Part shown: piece by piece, positions 37,440 to 46,658 of the stretch
How the letters are laid out: every line of letters begins with the position of its first letter
Position numbering within the stretch: position 1 is the stretch's first letter
NCBI RefSeq assembly: GCF_016908775.1
Contig: NZ_JAFBEP010000013.1
Span: forward strand, 17,675-81,674
From: Defluviitalea raffinosedens
GTDB taxonomy: Bacteria; Bacillota; Clostridia; Lachnospirales; Defluviitaleaceae
DNA: 64,000 bases
Reading direction: 5' to 3'
Position numbers and translations under genes: made by a program
Notes under the pieces: generated by a model
What the model was told of the DNA's origin: nothing
Databases searched by the model: none
What the model saw: the letters and a program-made list of their open reading frames with translations, nothing else

Positions 37440-38369
37440 ATGATGATTATGCCAAAAAATATTAAAAAAATTCTTCATGTATTGATGATTACAGTATTGC
37501 TACTGGGAGTGTTTGCTGGCTGTAGCAATAATGTAAGTTCGACTACTGAAACCAGCACATCGGAGTTTGATACGTCAGAGAAAAGTACTTCAGAAAACAG
37601 AAACTCAGAAATTAAAGGTACTCTTGCTGAAATTACAGAACGAGGGAAGATCAGAATTGGCGTTTTCAGTGATAAATATCCTTTTGGTTATGTCGATGAA
37701 AATGGAGAATTTCAGGGCTTTGACGTGTACATTGCAAGGAGATTTGCAAAGGATCTTTTAGGTGATGAATCTAAAGTTGAATTTGTTATAGTGGATGCAG
37801 CAAGCAGAGTAGCATTCCTTGAATCAAACAAAGTGGATATTATCATGGCTAATTTCACAGTTACAGAAGAAAGAAAGCAAAAAGTAGATTTTGCTAATCC
37901 GTATATGAAAGTTTCTCTTGGAATAGTATCTCCTGAAAGTGCTCCGATTACTTCAGTTGAGCAGTTAAAAAGTAAAAAAGCAATTGTGGCTAAAGGAACC
38001 ACTGCAGAAACTTTTTTGACCCAAAATTATCCTGATATAGAGCAATTAAAATTTGAGCAATATACAGAAATATTTGAAGCATTAAAGGATGGCCGTGGAG
38101 ATGCTATCGTTAATGACAATACAGAAGTGATCGCATGGGCAAAAAAGAATCCTGGATTTGTAGTTGGTGTACCTTCATTAGGCGGACAAGATACAATTGC
38201 ACCGGCTGTTAAGAAAGGGAACAAGGAACTCCTTGACTGGATTAATAAAGAACTTGAGGCTCTTGGTAAAGAGAATTTTATACACCAGGCATATGATGCA
38301 ACCCTTGCTGAGATCTATGGAGAAGACTATAAAGAACAGCTTGTTATTGAAGGTGGGAAATTGGAGTAA
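37440..38369 (+). CDS. PEB1-like amino-acid-binding lipoprotein
   Basis: The 309-residue lipoprotein has a signal peptide with lipobox FAGC (Cys about 28), then a Ser/Thr/Glu-rich linker, then a family 3 binding domain: RGKIRIGVFSDKYPFGYVDE, FDVYIARRFAKDLL, ANFTVTEERKQKVDFANPYM and VAKGTTAETF. The pattern closely follows PEB1-type binding proteins, which carry aspartate/glutamate or cystine-related amino acids, so an acidic amino acid is the best guess. The exact start (ATG 37440, 37443 or 37449) is open. It is the last gene of the operon. Confidence 0.9.
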   Translation: MMIMPKNIKKILHVLMITVLLLGVFAGCSNNVSSTTETSTSEFDTSEKSTSENRNSEIKGTLAEITERGKIRIGVFSDKYPFGYVDENGEFQGFDVYIARRFAKDLLGDESKVEFVIVDAASRVAFLESNKVDIIMANFTVTEERKQKVDFANPYMKVSLGIVSPESAPITSVEQLKSKKAIVAKGTTAETFLTQNYPDIEQLKFEQYTEIFEALKDGRGDAIVNDNTEVIAWAKKNPGFVVGVPSLGGQDTIAPAVKKGNKELLDWINKELEALGKENFIHQAYDATLAEIYGEDYKEQLVIEGGKLE

Positions 38370-38377
38370 CCTAAGAA

Positions 38378-38437
38378 GGCTCAGGTCAATAATTGGAGTG
38401 GGATATCTTAATCTCATCAGATTATTGATTCTGAGCC
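38378..38437 (+). other. long imperfect hairpin after the binding-protein gene
   Basis: GGCTCAGGTCAATAAT (38378-38393) pairs with ATTATTGATTCTGAGCC (38421-38437) with one bulge. There is no T-run, so it may stabilise the 3' end of the mRNA. Confidence 0.5.
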
Positions 38438-38483
38438 TAATTTAATATAAAAATCATTGCGGACTTTTGGGAGAGACTAAGAG

Positions 38484-38524
38484 AAAGCCACCGGTTATAC
38501 ATGTATAATCGGTGGCTTTTAAAG
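38484..38524 (+). terminator. terminator of the amino-acid ABC operon
   Basis: A 16-bp stem (38484-38499 with 38504-38519, one G-U) with loop CATG is followed by a short T/A tail. Confidence 0.8.
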
Positions 38525-38531
38525 GTATTTC

Positions 38532-38560
38532 TTGCTTTAAATAAAATTAGATGATATAAT
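38532..38560 (+). promoter_or_regulatory. promoter of the two-gene unknown operon
   Basis: TTGCTT (38532-38537), a 17-bp spacer and a perfect TATAAT (38555-38560). Confidence 0.7.
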
Positions 38561-38673
38561 AATATGGTTAATAAATTAAAATAAAAATACTCAATTATAC
38601 CATATCATATTCTTGATTAAATGTCAAGGGGGAATTTTTTAAGTTTTTTATGATTTTGTTGGAGGTGGTTTTG

Positions 38674-39165
38674 TTGTCATTTGAGCTTATAAGTACATTT
38701 TCATTTTTAATTCAAAAACAAGCTGTTGATGAAATTGTAAAATGTAATGAGTATACTTCTAAGTTTGGGTTAACTTTAACGCATATCGATGCTCTTGGGC
38801 TTATTGAAACAAGAAGTCTATCCTTGAAAAATTATGGACGTATTGAATTTGGCAGCGGTGTAATCGACAAAATCATTAAGGCGTTTTGTGATTCTCCTTA
38901 TATCTCTATGTACAACTATGTAGAAACACTCCATGTTTTAATTGAGATGTTTTATTTTTATAAAAATGAAACTCTTGATTTAATCACTGATGATGAATTG
39001 ATCCGATTTATGAAAAATGCTTTTGACGGCGAATGCCAAGGATCTCTGGAATTGCTATCAGGACGAGAGCTGGATGGGTTAGCGCGTAATTTGTGCTATG
39101 GATATGAACCAGACGATGTAGATGAAGATGACTGGGAAGAGGAGGATGAAAATGGGGAGTATTGA
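38674..39165 (+). CDS. conserved-looking protein of unknown function (DUF6323-like)
   Basis: The protein has about 163 residues, soluble and helical, with a very acidic C-terminus (DDVDEDDWEEEDENG). I place the start at TTG 38674, eight bases after GGAGG (38661-38665); the ATG at 38650 lies upstream of that ribosome site and has none of its own. Its end overlaps the next gene by 14 bases. From memory the pair resembles families annotated DUF6323 and DUF6179 in Clostridia, but I cannot check this. Function unknown. Confidence 0.65.
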   Translation: MSFELISTFSFLIQKQAVDEIVKCNEYTSKFGLTLTHIDALGLIETRSLSLKNYGRIEFGSGVIDKIIKAFCDSPYISMYNYVETLHVLIEMFYFYKNETLDLITDDELIRFMKNAFDGECQGSLELLSGRELDGLARNLCYGYEPDDVDEDDWEEEDENGEY

Positions 39166-40522
39166 GAAACGACACCTCATTGAATGCAATAAATTAAGTG
39201 GTGAATTTTATTTTAATTCTATCTTGCAGGAGGCATATACTTGTGGACTTTTGGATGAGTCTGATTTAGAGAATATTCAGCTTCAGTGTATTCGTCTTTT
39301 GGCTCATAAAAGTGAACAATACAATATGGGAAAAAGCAGCTCTATAAGGGTAGAGGTTGCTGAAAGCATTATGAAATCAAATCTTTATACAATAGGATTA
39401 TACTTAAAGTCTCTGCCTAATCCCGACATTGCGGCAGACGAGTTAAAGATAAAGAATGCAGATGTTTTTGAGATGTATGAAAGAGGCCGGAAAATACTTC
39501 ATACGAAGTTTCAGACAGCAAAACATCTTTACCATTTGGTTCAAAAGAGCAAACTGGATACAATTAATCATTCATATAATGCAACATTAAGTGAAAACGG
39601 TATCAGGATTTTTTTTAAGGCATACAACTTAGACTATGGAGCTTATGATTGTCCTGCTTCTATTGATTATCAGCTTTGTAATCCTGTTGATGATTTAGGC
39701 GGAGTTGAATTTATTCAAAAATATCTTGAGCAGTTATACTTAGAAAATGAATTTTGTAAGAATTTTGATGCAGAGCATATTCATTATCTACTTTATGGAT
39801 ATGACAAAGGGTATAAGGATTTATTGATAAATATTTTTGAACAAGTACTAACCGCATCTTTAGTATGCGCTCTTGCAGACCGCAATATAAGGCAGCTTAG
39901 TATTATGCAGGAAGATTTACGAAGTTTAAATGAAAAATTGATGAAAACAGAACATCACATCCTCATGTTAAATATACATCAGAAAATTGAAGATATATAT
40001 GAAGTGTTGAATATTACAAGTTCCTCACTCCAAAAATATATCGAACGAAGTTTGCTCCGAATTAAATCTAATATAAAAAATGCCTTAGAATTAAATACTT
40101 TGGATAAAGTATTCATTATTCCGGTGAATTCTAATTTAGAACCTAAAATTCAATTTGAATCCGGTGTAAAAATGTATGATAAAGCTTACAGAGAGTTAGT
40201 AGATGAACTGCTTGCTTGCCGATATTCATTTGATAAACTCAAGCTCATAAAGCAAAAAGTAAAATCTTTTGATGATCTTGAAGATTTATTATTAGATATT
40301 CTGTTAGAGGAAAAAGAATTCATCTCTTTGTTTGATACTCTTGGCGATACGGAGATCGCAGCAATGATTAAAAGACATCCTTTTGAATCAGATATTCAAG
40401 CTGTAGATTTATCGGAAGCGGAACAGACCGTGCAACTACATTTGAAAAATTATGTTAGGCAGCTTCCAGGCTATAGGCAGCAACTGATTTTAAATATTGC
40501 GAATCATCTTGTATGGGATTGA
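39152..40522 (+). CDS. protein of unknown function (DUF6179-like), coupled to the previous gene
   Basis: The 456-residue soluble, mainly helical protein has no signal peptide or membrane helix. Start 39152 follows GAGGAGG inside the end of the upstream gene. Visible features are an early conserved-looking stretch (LLAHKSEQYNMGKSSSIRVE) and a helical C-terminal half that includes LLDILLEEKEFISLFDTLGD. Nothing catalytic stands out. Overlap with the upstream gene suggests a complex. I do not recognise a function. Confidence 0.65.
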   Translation: MGSIEKRHLIECNKLSGEFYFNSILQEAYTCGLLDESDLENIQLQCIRLLAHKSEQYNMGKSSSIRVEVAESIMKSNLYTIGLYLKSLPNPDIAADELKIKNADVFEMYERGRKILHTKFQTAKHLYHLVQKSKLDTINHSYNATLSENGIRIFFKAYNLDYGAYDCPASIDYQLCNPVDDLGGVEFIQKYLEQLYLENEFCKNFDAEHIHYLLYGYDKGYKDLLINIFEQVLTASLVCALADRNIRQLSIMQEDLRSLNEKLMKTEHHILMLNIHQKIEDIYEVLNITSSSLQKYIERSLLRIKSNIKNALELNTLDKVFIIPVNSNLEPKIQFESGVKMYDKAYRELVDELLACRYSFDKLKLIKQKVKSFDDLEDLLLDILLEEKEFISLFDTLGDTEIAAMIKRHPFESDIQAVDLSEAEQTVQLHLKNYVRQLPGYRQQLILNIANHLVWD

Positions 40523-40631
40523 TGTAAAAATATCATCAATGATGACTGTATTTTTAATTCATATTTTGTAATCTAGTAGAGCCAATAGAAGTATTTACCA
40601 TGCTAGGAATAAGTGGATTTTTTCTTCTTTT

Positions 40632-40661
40632 ATTGAAAATTTTTTTCAATAATGTTATATT
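40632..40661 (+). promoter_or_regulatory. promoter of the RpiR gene with an overlapping palindromic operator
   Basis: The -35 box TTGAAA (40633-40638), a 17-bp spacer and TATATT (40656-40661). A 19-bp palindrome ATTGAAAA-TTT-TTTTCAAT (40632-40650) covers the -35 box. Its core TGAAA-N5-TTTCA recurs at 42466-42480. Confidence 0.7.
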
Positions 40662-40723
40662 ATTAGAAAGAAATTGCTAACGAAACGTGCTATACAATAT
40701 TGTGAACGAATGAGGGGGACTTT

Positions 40724-41581
40724 ATGAAAAGAGACTTTATAACTAATATCAAATCTTCTTATAATCAATTTACTAAGGCGGAAAAAAAGGTGGCAGATTT
40801 CATTCTGACAAATCCGAAAGAAGTGCTTTTTATGTCTATTACGGATTTAGCAGAGGCATGTGAGGTTGGAGATACCACTGTGTTCAGGTTTTGTAAGACA
40901 ATGGATTTAAAGGGTTATCAAGAATTTAAAATGGTGCTTTCTTTAAGTCTTAATGATGGCCAGGAGGAAATGAACACATATACAGGAAATAATATTTCGA
41001 TCAATGATTCTTTTGCAGAAGTGGCAAAAAAAGTATTGAATACAAATATTAATGCGTTGACAGAGACATATTCCTTAATTAAGGAAGAAGACGTCGACAA
41101 GGCGATTAATATGCTTCATGAAGCCAGAATGATTTACTTTTTTGGTGTAGGGGCAAGTATGCTGACGGCTATGAAAGCTATGAATAAGTTCTTACGTATA
41201 GAGAATAAAGTGTTTTGCATTCAGGACAGCCATATGCAATCCATGATGGCAGCTACAATGACCAGTGATGATGTGGCTGTATTGTTTTCTTATTCTGGTG
41301 CAACGAAGGATACCATTCATGTTGCACAACTTGCGAAAAAAGCAGGTGCAAAAACCATTTGCATTACCAGGTTTATTAAATCCCCCCTCAGTTCTTATGC
41401 GGATCTTACTCTTCTTTCAGGAGCCAATGAGGGACCACTTCAGGGGGGATCTACTTCAGCAGAAATCAGCCAGTTGTTTTTAATTGACCTTCTATATACA
41501 GAGTATTACAGACGTTATTTTGAGCATTGCAGTGCAAATAATGAAAAGACCAGTGCATCCGTCCTGGAAAAACTGTGTTAA
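40724..41581 (+). CDS. MurR/RpiR-family regulator, probable regulator of the sialic-acid genes
   Basis: The 285-residue protein has an N-terminal HTH_6 domain (about 1-77; FTKAEKKVADFILTNP and EVGDTTVFRFCKTM) and a C-terminal SIS sugar-phosphate-binding domain (about 105-270; FFGVGASML, LFSYSGATKDT). Start has GAGGGGG upstream. It heads a locus for N-acetylneuraminate breakdown, and RpiR proteins act as NanR regulators in several Bacillota. The ligand is then likely N-acetylmannosamine-6-phosphate or a related sugar phosphate (inference). The palindrome on its own promoter suggests autorepression. Confidence 0.88.
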   Translation: MKRDFITNIKSSYNQFTKAEKKVADFILTNPKEVLFMSITDLAEACEVGDTTVFRFCKTMDLKGYQEFKMVLSLSLNDGQEEMNTYTGNNISINDSFAEVAKKVLNTNINALTETYSLIKEEDVDKAINMLHEARMIYFFGVGASMLTAMKAMNKFLRIENKVFCIQDSHMQSMMAATMTSDDVAVLFSYSGATKDTIHVAQLAKKAGAKTICITRFIKSPLSSYADLTLLSGANEGPLQGGSTSAEISQLFLIDLLYTEYYRRYFEHCSANNEKTSASVLEKLC

Positions 41582-41628
41582 TCTGAATGTGTTTGTATTA
41601 ATGAATTAGGAATAATGAAAAGCAAATG

Positions 41629-41669
41629 AAAAGCGAGCAGGTTATATTGTTTTTAACCTGCTCGCTTTT
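41629..41669 (+). terminator. bidirectional terminator between the RpiR and SGNH genes
   Basis: A perfect 16-bp stem (41629-41644 with 41654-41669) ends in a T-run on + and four Ts then C on the minus strand. It serves convergent genes. Confidence 0.9.
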
Positions 41670-41692
41670 TGCTATCGAGCATTTTTATGAGA

Positions 41693-42334
41693 TTAAATTA
41701 TAGTAGGTATGAGTTGAGCGAGGGCTGTAGCCAAGGCTTCATGCCCTTCTTCATCCAGATGCATGTAATCAATTTTGTTGTATTGCTTTACTACTGTATT
41801 GGCGTCAAAATAATGAACACCCATCATTTCTGCAATTTTTGGATATTCTTCCCTCAGTTGATCTGATTTTTCTGCACATCCTTTTCCCATAGTAGCGTAT
41901 ACTGCAGTATTTTCATATTCTTTTTCGATACTTTTAGGAGTGACTACCAGGATATTCGGTTTTTTATTAGCCCAACAGTCCGTAGTTGCGATGGCTTTTG
42001 CAATCAGACGTTTTAAACCAAGGGCTATGCAGACAGCGGATACCCCGAAACGTTCTTTCGTGTCATTGGTACCGAGCATAATGATTAGTAAATCCACTGG
42101 GGCATGGCTCATCAGACAAGGGTAGATATAGGACAATCCTGATAATCCTTCATGAATAGGATCTTCAAAGCATGTGGTGCGTCCAGGCAGACCTTCTTCG
42201 AGGATAAGATAGTCCGGACCCAGTTTCTTGCTTAACAGGCATGTCCAGCGTTCATCTTCACTGAAGCGGCCGTTATCACTTGCCCGGTAACCGTAAGTGT
42301 TGGAATCCCCAAAACATACAATATGTTTTTTCAT
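41693..42334 (-). CDS. SGNH/GDSL-type hydrolase, probable acetylesterase
   Basis: The 213-residue cytoplasmic enzyme has block I FGDSNTYG with the catalytic Ser, block III IIMLGTNDTKE and the end block DYMHLDEEGH with the catalytic Asp-x-x-His. There is no signal peptide. AGGAGAG lies upstream of the start on the minus strand. Its position between the sialic-acid regulator and a second esterase suggests removal of O-acetyl groups from sialic acids after uptake, as NanS-type esterases do; arylesterase is the alternative. Confidence 0.85.
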   Translation of the reverse strand: MKKHIVCFGDSNTYGYRASDNGRFSEDERWTCLLSKKLGPDYLILEEGLPGRTTCFEDPIHEGLSGLSYIYPCLMSHAPVDLLIIMLGTNDTKERFGVSAVCIALGLKRLIAKAIATTDCWANKKPNILVVTPKSIEKEYENTAVYATMGKGCAEKSDQLREEYPKIAEMMGVHYFDANTVVKQYNKIDYMHLDEEGHEALATALAQLIPTII

Positions 42335-42464
42335 CGCATATCTCTCCTATCTTGGTTTATATATTATATATAGTATATGTAGTTACCGATCTGTTGTAAT
42401 CATAGCATTCCAAACGTAGAAATGCAACAGAAAGTAAAAATTTCTTTCGAAAATATAGCTGTAA

Positions 42465-42493
42465 TTGAAAATAAGTTTCACGCGTGATATGAT
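42465..42493 (+). promoter_or_regulatory. promoter of the alpha/beta esterase gene with overlapping operator
   Basis: TTGAAA (42465-42470), a 17-bp spacer and TATGAT (42488-42493). The palindrome TGAAA-N5-TTTCA (42466-42480) lies on the -35 box in the same position as at the RpiR promoter. Confidence 0.7.
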
Positions 42494-42525
42494 AGAAAAA
42501 GAAAAAATCAGAAGGGGCCATGATT

Positions 42526-43341
42526 ATGGAAGAAAAAATTAAAATCAATGTGCAAGGGCAGATGACTGGAGAAGCAGAATTGATTGCTTATGGTGGTGAC
42601 TCAAAAGTCCGGGGAAAAAAACAGGGAGCTGTAATTGTATGCCCGGGAGGTGGTTATTGGCAGGTTGTATCAAAAGAAGGAGAACCAGTGGCCAGGCAGT
42701 TTGTGGCTATGGGATACAAAGCCTTCGTATTAAAATACAGTGTACTTCCCAATGGTTTTCCTGTTTCTCTTCTGGAACTTGCCAAAGCGGTTGCGATCGT
42801 AAGAGAAAAAGCCGATGATTGGGGAATAGATCCTGATAAGATTGTGGTATGCGGCTTTTCAGCAGGAGGACCTTTAGCCTGCAGTTTAGGAGTATTTTGG
42901 AATCGAGAATTTGTATGGGGAGCAATAGGTGTAAGTAGTAAAGAAATCATCAGACCGAATGGCATGATTTTGGGGTATCCGGTGATTACCTCTGGGGAAT
43001 ATGCTCATAATAAATTTGTAGAGAGATTATTTCAGTATCGGGGTGGAGCAAAAGTTGAGGATAAAAAATTGGTATCTTTAGAGAATCAGGTGGGAAGCCA
43101 TACGCCAAAGGCATTTATATGGCAGACTTGTACGGATCAGGATGTTCCTGTCGAGAATAGTCTTTTACTGGCGAAAGCAATGCGGGAGTATGGTTTAAAT
43201 GTAGAGTTGCATATTTTTCCCGATGGACCCCATGGACTTTCTCTGGCTACATCTGAAACTTCCGAAGGAAAAATAGAATTTGAGAATGCCCATTGCAGCA
43301 TGTGGACAGAGCTGGTAGGACATTGGTTAAATAAGCTATAA
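42526..43341 (+). CDS. alpha/beta-hydrolase esterase (acetylxylan-esterase-like)
   Basis: The 271-residue enzyme has the oxyanion motif VIVCPGGGYW, the nucleophile elbow VCGFSAGGPLA (Ser), an Asp in CTDQDVPVENS and a His in PDGPHGLS. It belongs to the BD-FAE/Axe-like small-ester group. No signal peptide, so it acts inside the cell. I chose ATG 42526, eight bases after AAGGGG; ATG 42520 is too close. In this locus an O-acetyl sialate esterase role is plausible. Confidence 0.85.
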   Translation: MEEKIKINVQGQMTGEAELIAYGGDSKVRGKKQGAVIVCPGGGYWQVVSKEGEPVARQFVAMGYKAFVLKYSVLPNGFPVSLLELAKAVAIVREKADDWGIDPDKIVVCGFSAGGPLACSLGVFWNREFVWGAIGVSSKEIIRPNGMILGYPVITSGEYAHNKFVERLFQYRGGAKVEDKKLVSLENQVGSHTPKAFIWQTCTDQDVPVENSLLLAKAMREYGLNVELHIFPDGPHGLSLATSETSEGKIEFENAHCSMWTELVGHWLNKL

Positions 43342-43370
43342 AAATATGAAAAAAATTTCTTTTTAATATA

Positions 43371-43399
43371 TTGACTAGAAAATATATTTTTACTATAAT
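43371..43399 (+). promoter_or_regulatory. promoter of the nanA operon
   Basis: TTGACT (43371-43376), a 17-bp spacer and TATAAT (43394-43399). A partial operator-like run (TGAAA followed by TTTC with a four-base gap, 43346-43358) lies just upstream. Confidence 0.75.
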
Positions 43400-43508
43400 T
43401 ATAATTAAGATATTACTCTGTTTGTCAATCATGCAGGGGAATATAAAATTAGAAATACTGTTTAGTGAAAGTAAATTCGCTTGGGCGGAGAAGGGTAGGT
43501 AATGAAGA

Positions 43509-44426
43509 ATGAGAGATCTTGCAAAGTATCAGGGAATTATTCCTGCGTTTTATGCGTGCTATGATGAAAATGGAAAAGTAAGTAGAGAACGTACAAAAGC
43601 GCTGGCTCTTCACCTGCTTAAAAAGGGTGTAAAAGGCGTGTATGTTGGTGGTTCTTCAGGAGAATGTATTTACCAGGGAGTACAGGAAAGAAAAGAGATT
43701 TTAGAAGCTGTGATGGAGGTAGCTAAGGGAAAGATGACTGTGATTGCCCATGTGGCATGTAACAATACAGCTGACAGCTGTGAACTTGCTGCTCATGCAG
43801 AAAGCTTAGGTGTTGATGCCATTGCCTCAATTCCGCCTATCTATTTCCGCTTACCTGACCATGCGATTGCGCAGTATTGGAATGACATTTCAGCCGCTGC
43901 TCCAAATACAGATTTTATTATTTACAATATTCCACAGTTGGCAGGCGTAGCGCTTACATTGCCTTTATTTAAAGAAATGCTTAAGAATCCAAGAGTCGTT
44001 GGAGTAAAGAATAGCTCCATGCCTGTGCAGGATATTCAGATATTTAAGATGGCGGGCGGGGAGGATCATGTTGTATTTAACGGACCGGATGAACAACTGA
44101 TTAGCGGACTTGCTATGGGTGCCGATGGAGGTATTGGGGGAACCTATGGGGTTATGCCCGAACTCTATATCAAAATGTTTGATTTATGTAAAGCCGGAGA
44201 TTATACAACAGCAAGAAACATTCAAAACGATGTGGATAAAATCATTTATGCAATGTGTGAATGTAAAGGCAATTTATACGCTGTTATGAAAGAAATTATC
44301 AAGCTTCGAGAAGGCCTGGATATAGGCAGTGTAAGAAAACCTTTGGCAGCTTTAGTACCTGAAGATGCCCCCCAGGTGAATAAATGCAAAGTTATGATTG
44401 ATGAAGCTATTGCTAAGTATTGCTAA
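43509..44426 (+). CDS. nanA: N-acetylneuraminate lyase
   Basis: The 305-residue (beta/alpha)8 protein is of the DHDPS/NAL family. GGSSGECIY is the substrate-carboxylate loop, Tyr is in YNIPQLAG, the Schiff-base Lys is in VGVKNSSM, and the sialate-lyase-like segments GPDEQLISGLAMGADGGIGG and TYGVMPEL follow. The reaction splits N-acetylneuraminate into N-acetylmannosamine and pyruvate. nanE and nanK follow, which fixes it as NanA rather than DapA. The ATG is preceded by a weak GGTAGGT-like site. Confidence 0.93.
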   Translation: MRDLAKYQGIIPAFYACYDENGKVSRERTKALALHLLKKGVKGVYVGGSSGECIYQGVQERKEILEAVMEVAKGKMTVIAHVACNNTADSCELAAHAESLGVDAIASIPPIYFRLPDHAIAQYWNDISAAAPNTDFIIYNIPQLAGVALTLPLFKEMLKNPRVVGVKNSSMPVQDIQIFKMAGGEDHVVFNGPDEQLISGLAMGADGGIGGTYGVMPELYIKMFDLCKAGDYTTARNIQNDVDKIIYAMCECKGNLYAVMKEIIKLREGLDIGSVRKPLAALVPEDAPQVNKCKVMIDEAIAKYC

Positions 44427-44511
44427 GTAGATGTCCCATTTATTTGTCGGCCAGACTCAGAATTGATTTTTGATTATGGGCTAATCATCGGAGAGAAGAG
44501 GAGAAAATACA

Positions 44512-45213
44512 GTGACTAATCAAGAGATAATGGATCAAATAAGGGGTAAATTGATTGTTTCGTGTCAGGCTTTAAAGCATGAGCCTTTATACAGTTCCTA
44601 TATTATGGGACGAATGGCATATGCGGCGATGCTTGGAGGAGCTGCTGGAATCAGAGCAAATACAGTGGAAGATATTATTGAAATCAAGAAAAATGTCAAT
44701 CTTCCTGTTATAGGAATTATAAAGCAGGTATATGATGGATATGATGTGTTCATCACACCTACCATGAAGGAAGTGGATTCTTTGGTTGCCTGTGGATGTG
44801 AAATTATTGCAATAGATGCAACCAGAAGACCAAGACCGGACGGATTAACATTAGATGAGTTTTTTAATGAAGTAAAGAAGAAATATCCGAATCAATTATT
44901 CATGGCAGATTGCTCAGATTTTGATGAAGGTATGCATGCAGCTGAACTAGGGTTTGACTTTATAGGAACAACCTTAAGTGGCTATACGGAATACACCATG
45001 GGAAGAGAGCTTCCGGATGTGACTTTAATTAAAAGGCTTGCAGAGGAATGTGATAAACCTGTCATCGCAGAGGGCGGTATATGGTATCCAGAGGATTTGG
45101 AAAAAGTTTTACTTGCCGGAGCATATGCAGCAGTAATTGGAACCGCAATTACCAGACCAATGGATATAACCAAACATTTTGTAAAAGCTATAGAGAAATA
45201 TTATGTAAAATAA
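44512..45213 (+). CDS. nanE: N-acetylmannosamine-6-phosphate 2-epimerase
   Basis: The 233-residue TIM-barrel protein has the NanE signatures [60 protein letters not shown] and [12 protein letters not shown]. It converts N-acetylmannosamine-6-phosphate to N-acetylglucosamine-6-phosphate. The start is GTG, with GAGGAG eight bases upstream. nanA lies 85 bases upstream. Confidence 0.94.
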   Translation: MTNQEIMDQIRGKLIVSCQALKHEPLYSSYIMGRMAYAAMLGGAAGIRANTVEDIIEIKKNVNLPVIGIIKQVYDGYDVFITPTMKEVDSLVACGCEIIAIDATRRPRPDGLTLDEFFNEVKKKYPNQLFMADCSDFDEGMHAAELGFDFIGTTLSGYTEYTMGRELPDVTLIKRLAEECDKPVIAEGGIWYPEDLEKVLLAGAYAAVIGTAITRPMDITKHFVKAIEKYYVK

Positions 45214-45344
45214 GTTCCAAGCATGACAATCAATTGATGACAGCTTCTGAGTTTTTAGGTACTGATTTAACAGTATCCCAATATTCCGGAAGTCTTGCAC
45301 AAAACATTACAGCAACGAATGTTAAGTGCAAAAAAGGATAGAAG

Positions 45345-45390
45345 GCTACCGTATAGAATTGGGAGATCCAATATATACGGTAGCTTTTTT
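45345..45390 (+). terminator. terminator between nanE and nanK
   Basis: GCTACCGTAT (45345-45354) pairs with ATACGGTAGC (45375-45384), with a nested ATTGG/CCAAT stem and six Ts after it. It should cut expression of nanK and the transporter relative to nanA-nanE, or a separate promoter serves them. Confidence 0.9.
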
Positions 45391-45494
45391 GTATGTACAA
45401 GTATTGGAAAGAAACTGTGATGGAGTAAACTAAATTTGCTTCTTTAGGTTATTGCAGGATCAACGGGAAAAATCTAAGGGATAGAGGTGGATGT

Positions 45495-46418
45495 ATGCAA
45501 AGCAAAACACAGCCTGAAGGTATGAAAATTGTCGTGCTGGATATCGGAGGAACATCAATAAAATCCGGGATATTCCATAACGGTTTTCTTACTGAATTAA
45601 AAGAAACGGATACGAATGCATCCAAGGGCGGCGAATTTGTAATGTATAGTGCTAAGGAGATTATAAGAAGTTATGGAGAATTTGATGGAATAGGTATTAG
45701 TACAGCAGGACAAGTAGATTTTGAAAAAGGAATGATTCGCTATGCCAATAAAAACATTCCAGGTTATACAGGGATGAAGATTAGAGATATATTGGAAAGT
45801 GAATTTCATGTACCAGTAGTGGTAGAAAATGACGTGAATGCAGCAGCAATTGGTGAAGCATACTGCGGTGCCGGAAAGGGGTACCAGGATTTTCTCTGTC
45901 TTACTTATGGAACCGGTGTGGGCGGAGCTATAGTAATAAACAATGAAATTTATAGAGGAAGCACATTTTCAGCAGGTGAAATGGGGGCAATGATTATCCA
46001 TCCTGAGGACAGAAATGCTGCAGAAGATATGTACAGTGGGTGTTATGAAAAATATGCCTCCACTACTGCTTTGGTTCGGAAGGTAATGGGGGTTGATTCA
46101 TCTCTTTGTAATGGCAGAAAAATATTTGCTGCTCTTGACAGAAAAGAGGTTAGAGAGGCAGTTGATGAGTGGATCAAGGAAATTGCCTTTGGGCTAGTCT
46201 CACTCATCCATATTATGAATCCTTCTTGTGTTATTCTTGGGGGAGGTGTTATGGAGCAGGAGTATATTTTAGAAAAAGTAAAAGAAAATGTAATGGACAA
46301 TATCATGGAAAGTTATAGGCATGTAGTCATTCATAAGACAACGCTGGGAAACAAAGCAGGAATGTATGGGGCTGCTGCTCTTTTTATGAAGTTGTGCATC
46401 AATAAAGCTAGATATTAA
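45495..46418 (+). CDS. nanK: ROK-family kinase, probable N-acetylmannosamine kinase
   Basis: The 307-residue ROK kinase has the phosphate loop VLDIGGTSIKSG, the catalytic Asp in VENDVNAAAIGE and GTGVGGAI. It is expected to phosphorylate N-acetylmannosamine at O6, feeding nanE. The ROK zinc motif (CxCGxxGC) is reduced: only SGCYEKYAS remains, so the two upstream Cys are missing. GAGGTGG precedes the start. The nearby nanA, nanE and sialate transporter support the substrate; a glucokinase role is less likely. Confidence 0.88.
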   Translation: MQSKTQPEGMKIVVLDIGGTSIKSGIFHNGFLTELKETDTNASKGGEFVMYSAKEIIRSYGEFDGIGISTAGQVDFEKGMIRYANKNIPGYTGMKIRDILESEFHVPVVVENDVNAAAIGEAYCGAGKGYQDFLCLTYGTGVGGAIVINNEIYRGSTFSAGEMGAMIIHPEDRNAAEDMYSGCYEKYASTTALVRKVMGVDSSLCNGRKIFAALDRKEVREAVDEWIKEIAFGLVSLIHIMNPSCVILGGGVMEQEYILEKVKENVMDNIMESYRHVVIHKTTLGNKAGMYGAAALFMKLCINKARY

Positions 46419-46548
46419 CAATAGTAAAAATAATTAAGGATATCCAAAAATATTTTAAATATTATTACCAACATATCTGTTATAATAGAGAAATATTACG
46501 GAAGAATGTCGAAAAAAGTAAAAGAAAAAATAATTTTTTAATAAGAAA

Positions 46549-46577
46549 TTAACAAAAATAATTTTCTTTATTATAAT
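46549..46577 (+). promoter_or_regulatory. promoter of the sialic-acid transporter operon
   Basis: TTAACA (46549-46554), a 17-bp spacer and TATAAT (46572-46577). The region is A/T-rich; no perfect TGAAA-N5-TTTCA site is seen. Confidence 0.65.
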
Positions 46578-46658
46578 AGAGTCATAATCATAAATGCACA
46601 GCTGAGTAACAAAAGTAATTCACGATGTTGTCGCATTAAACAATGGGAGGATATGCGT

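Noticed and set aside
38370..38650. small gene between the amino-acid operon and the unknown pair
   Set aside because: Short frames only, filled by two hairpins and a promoter.
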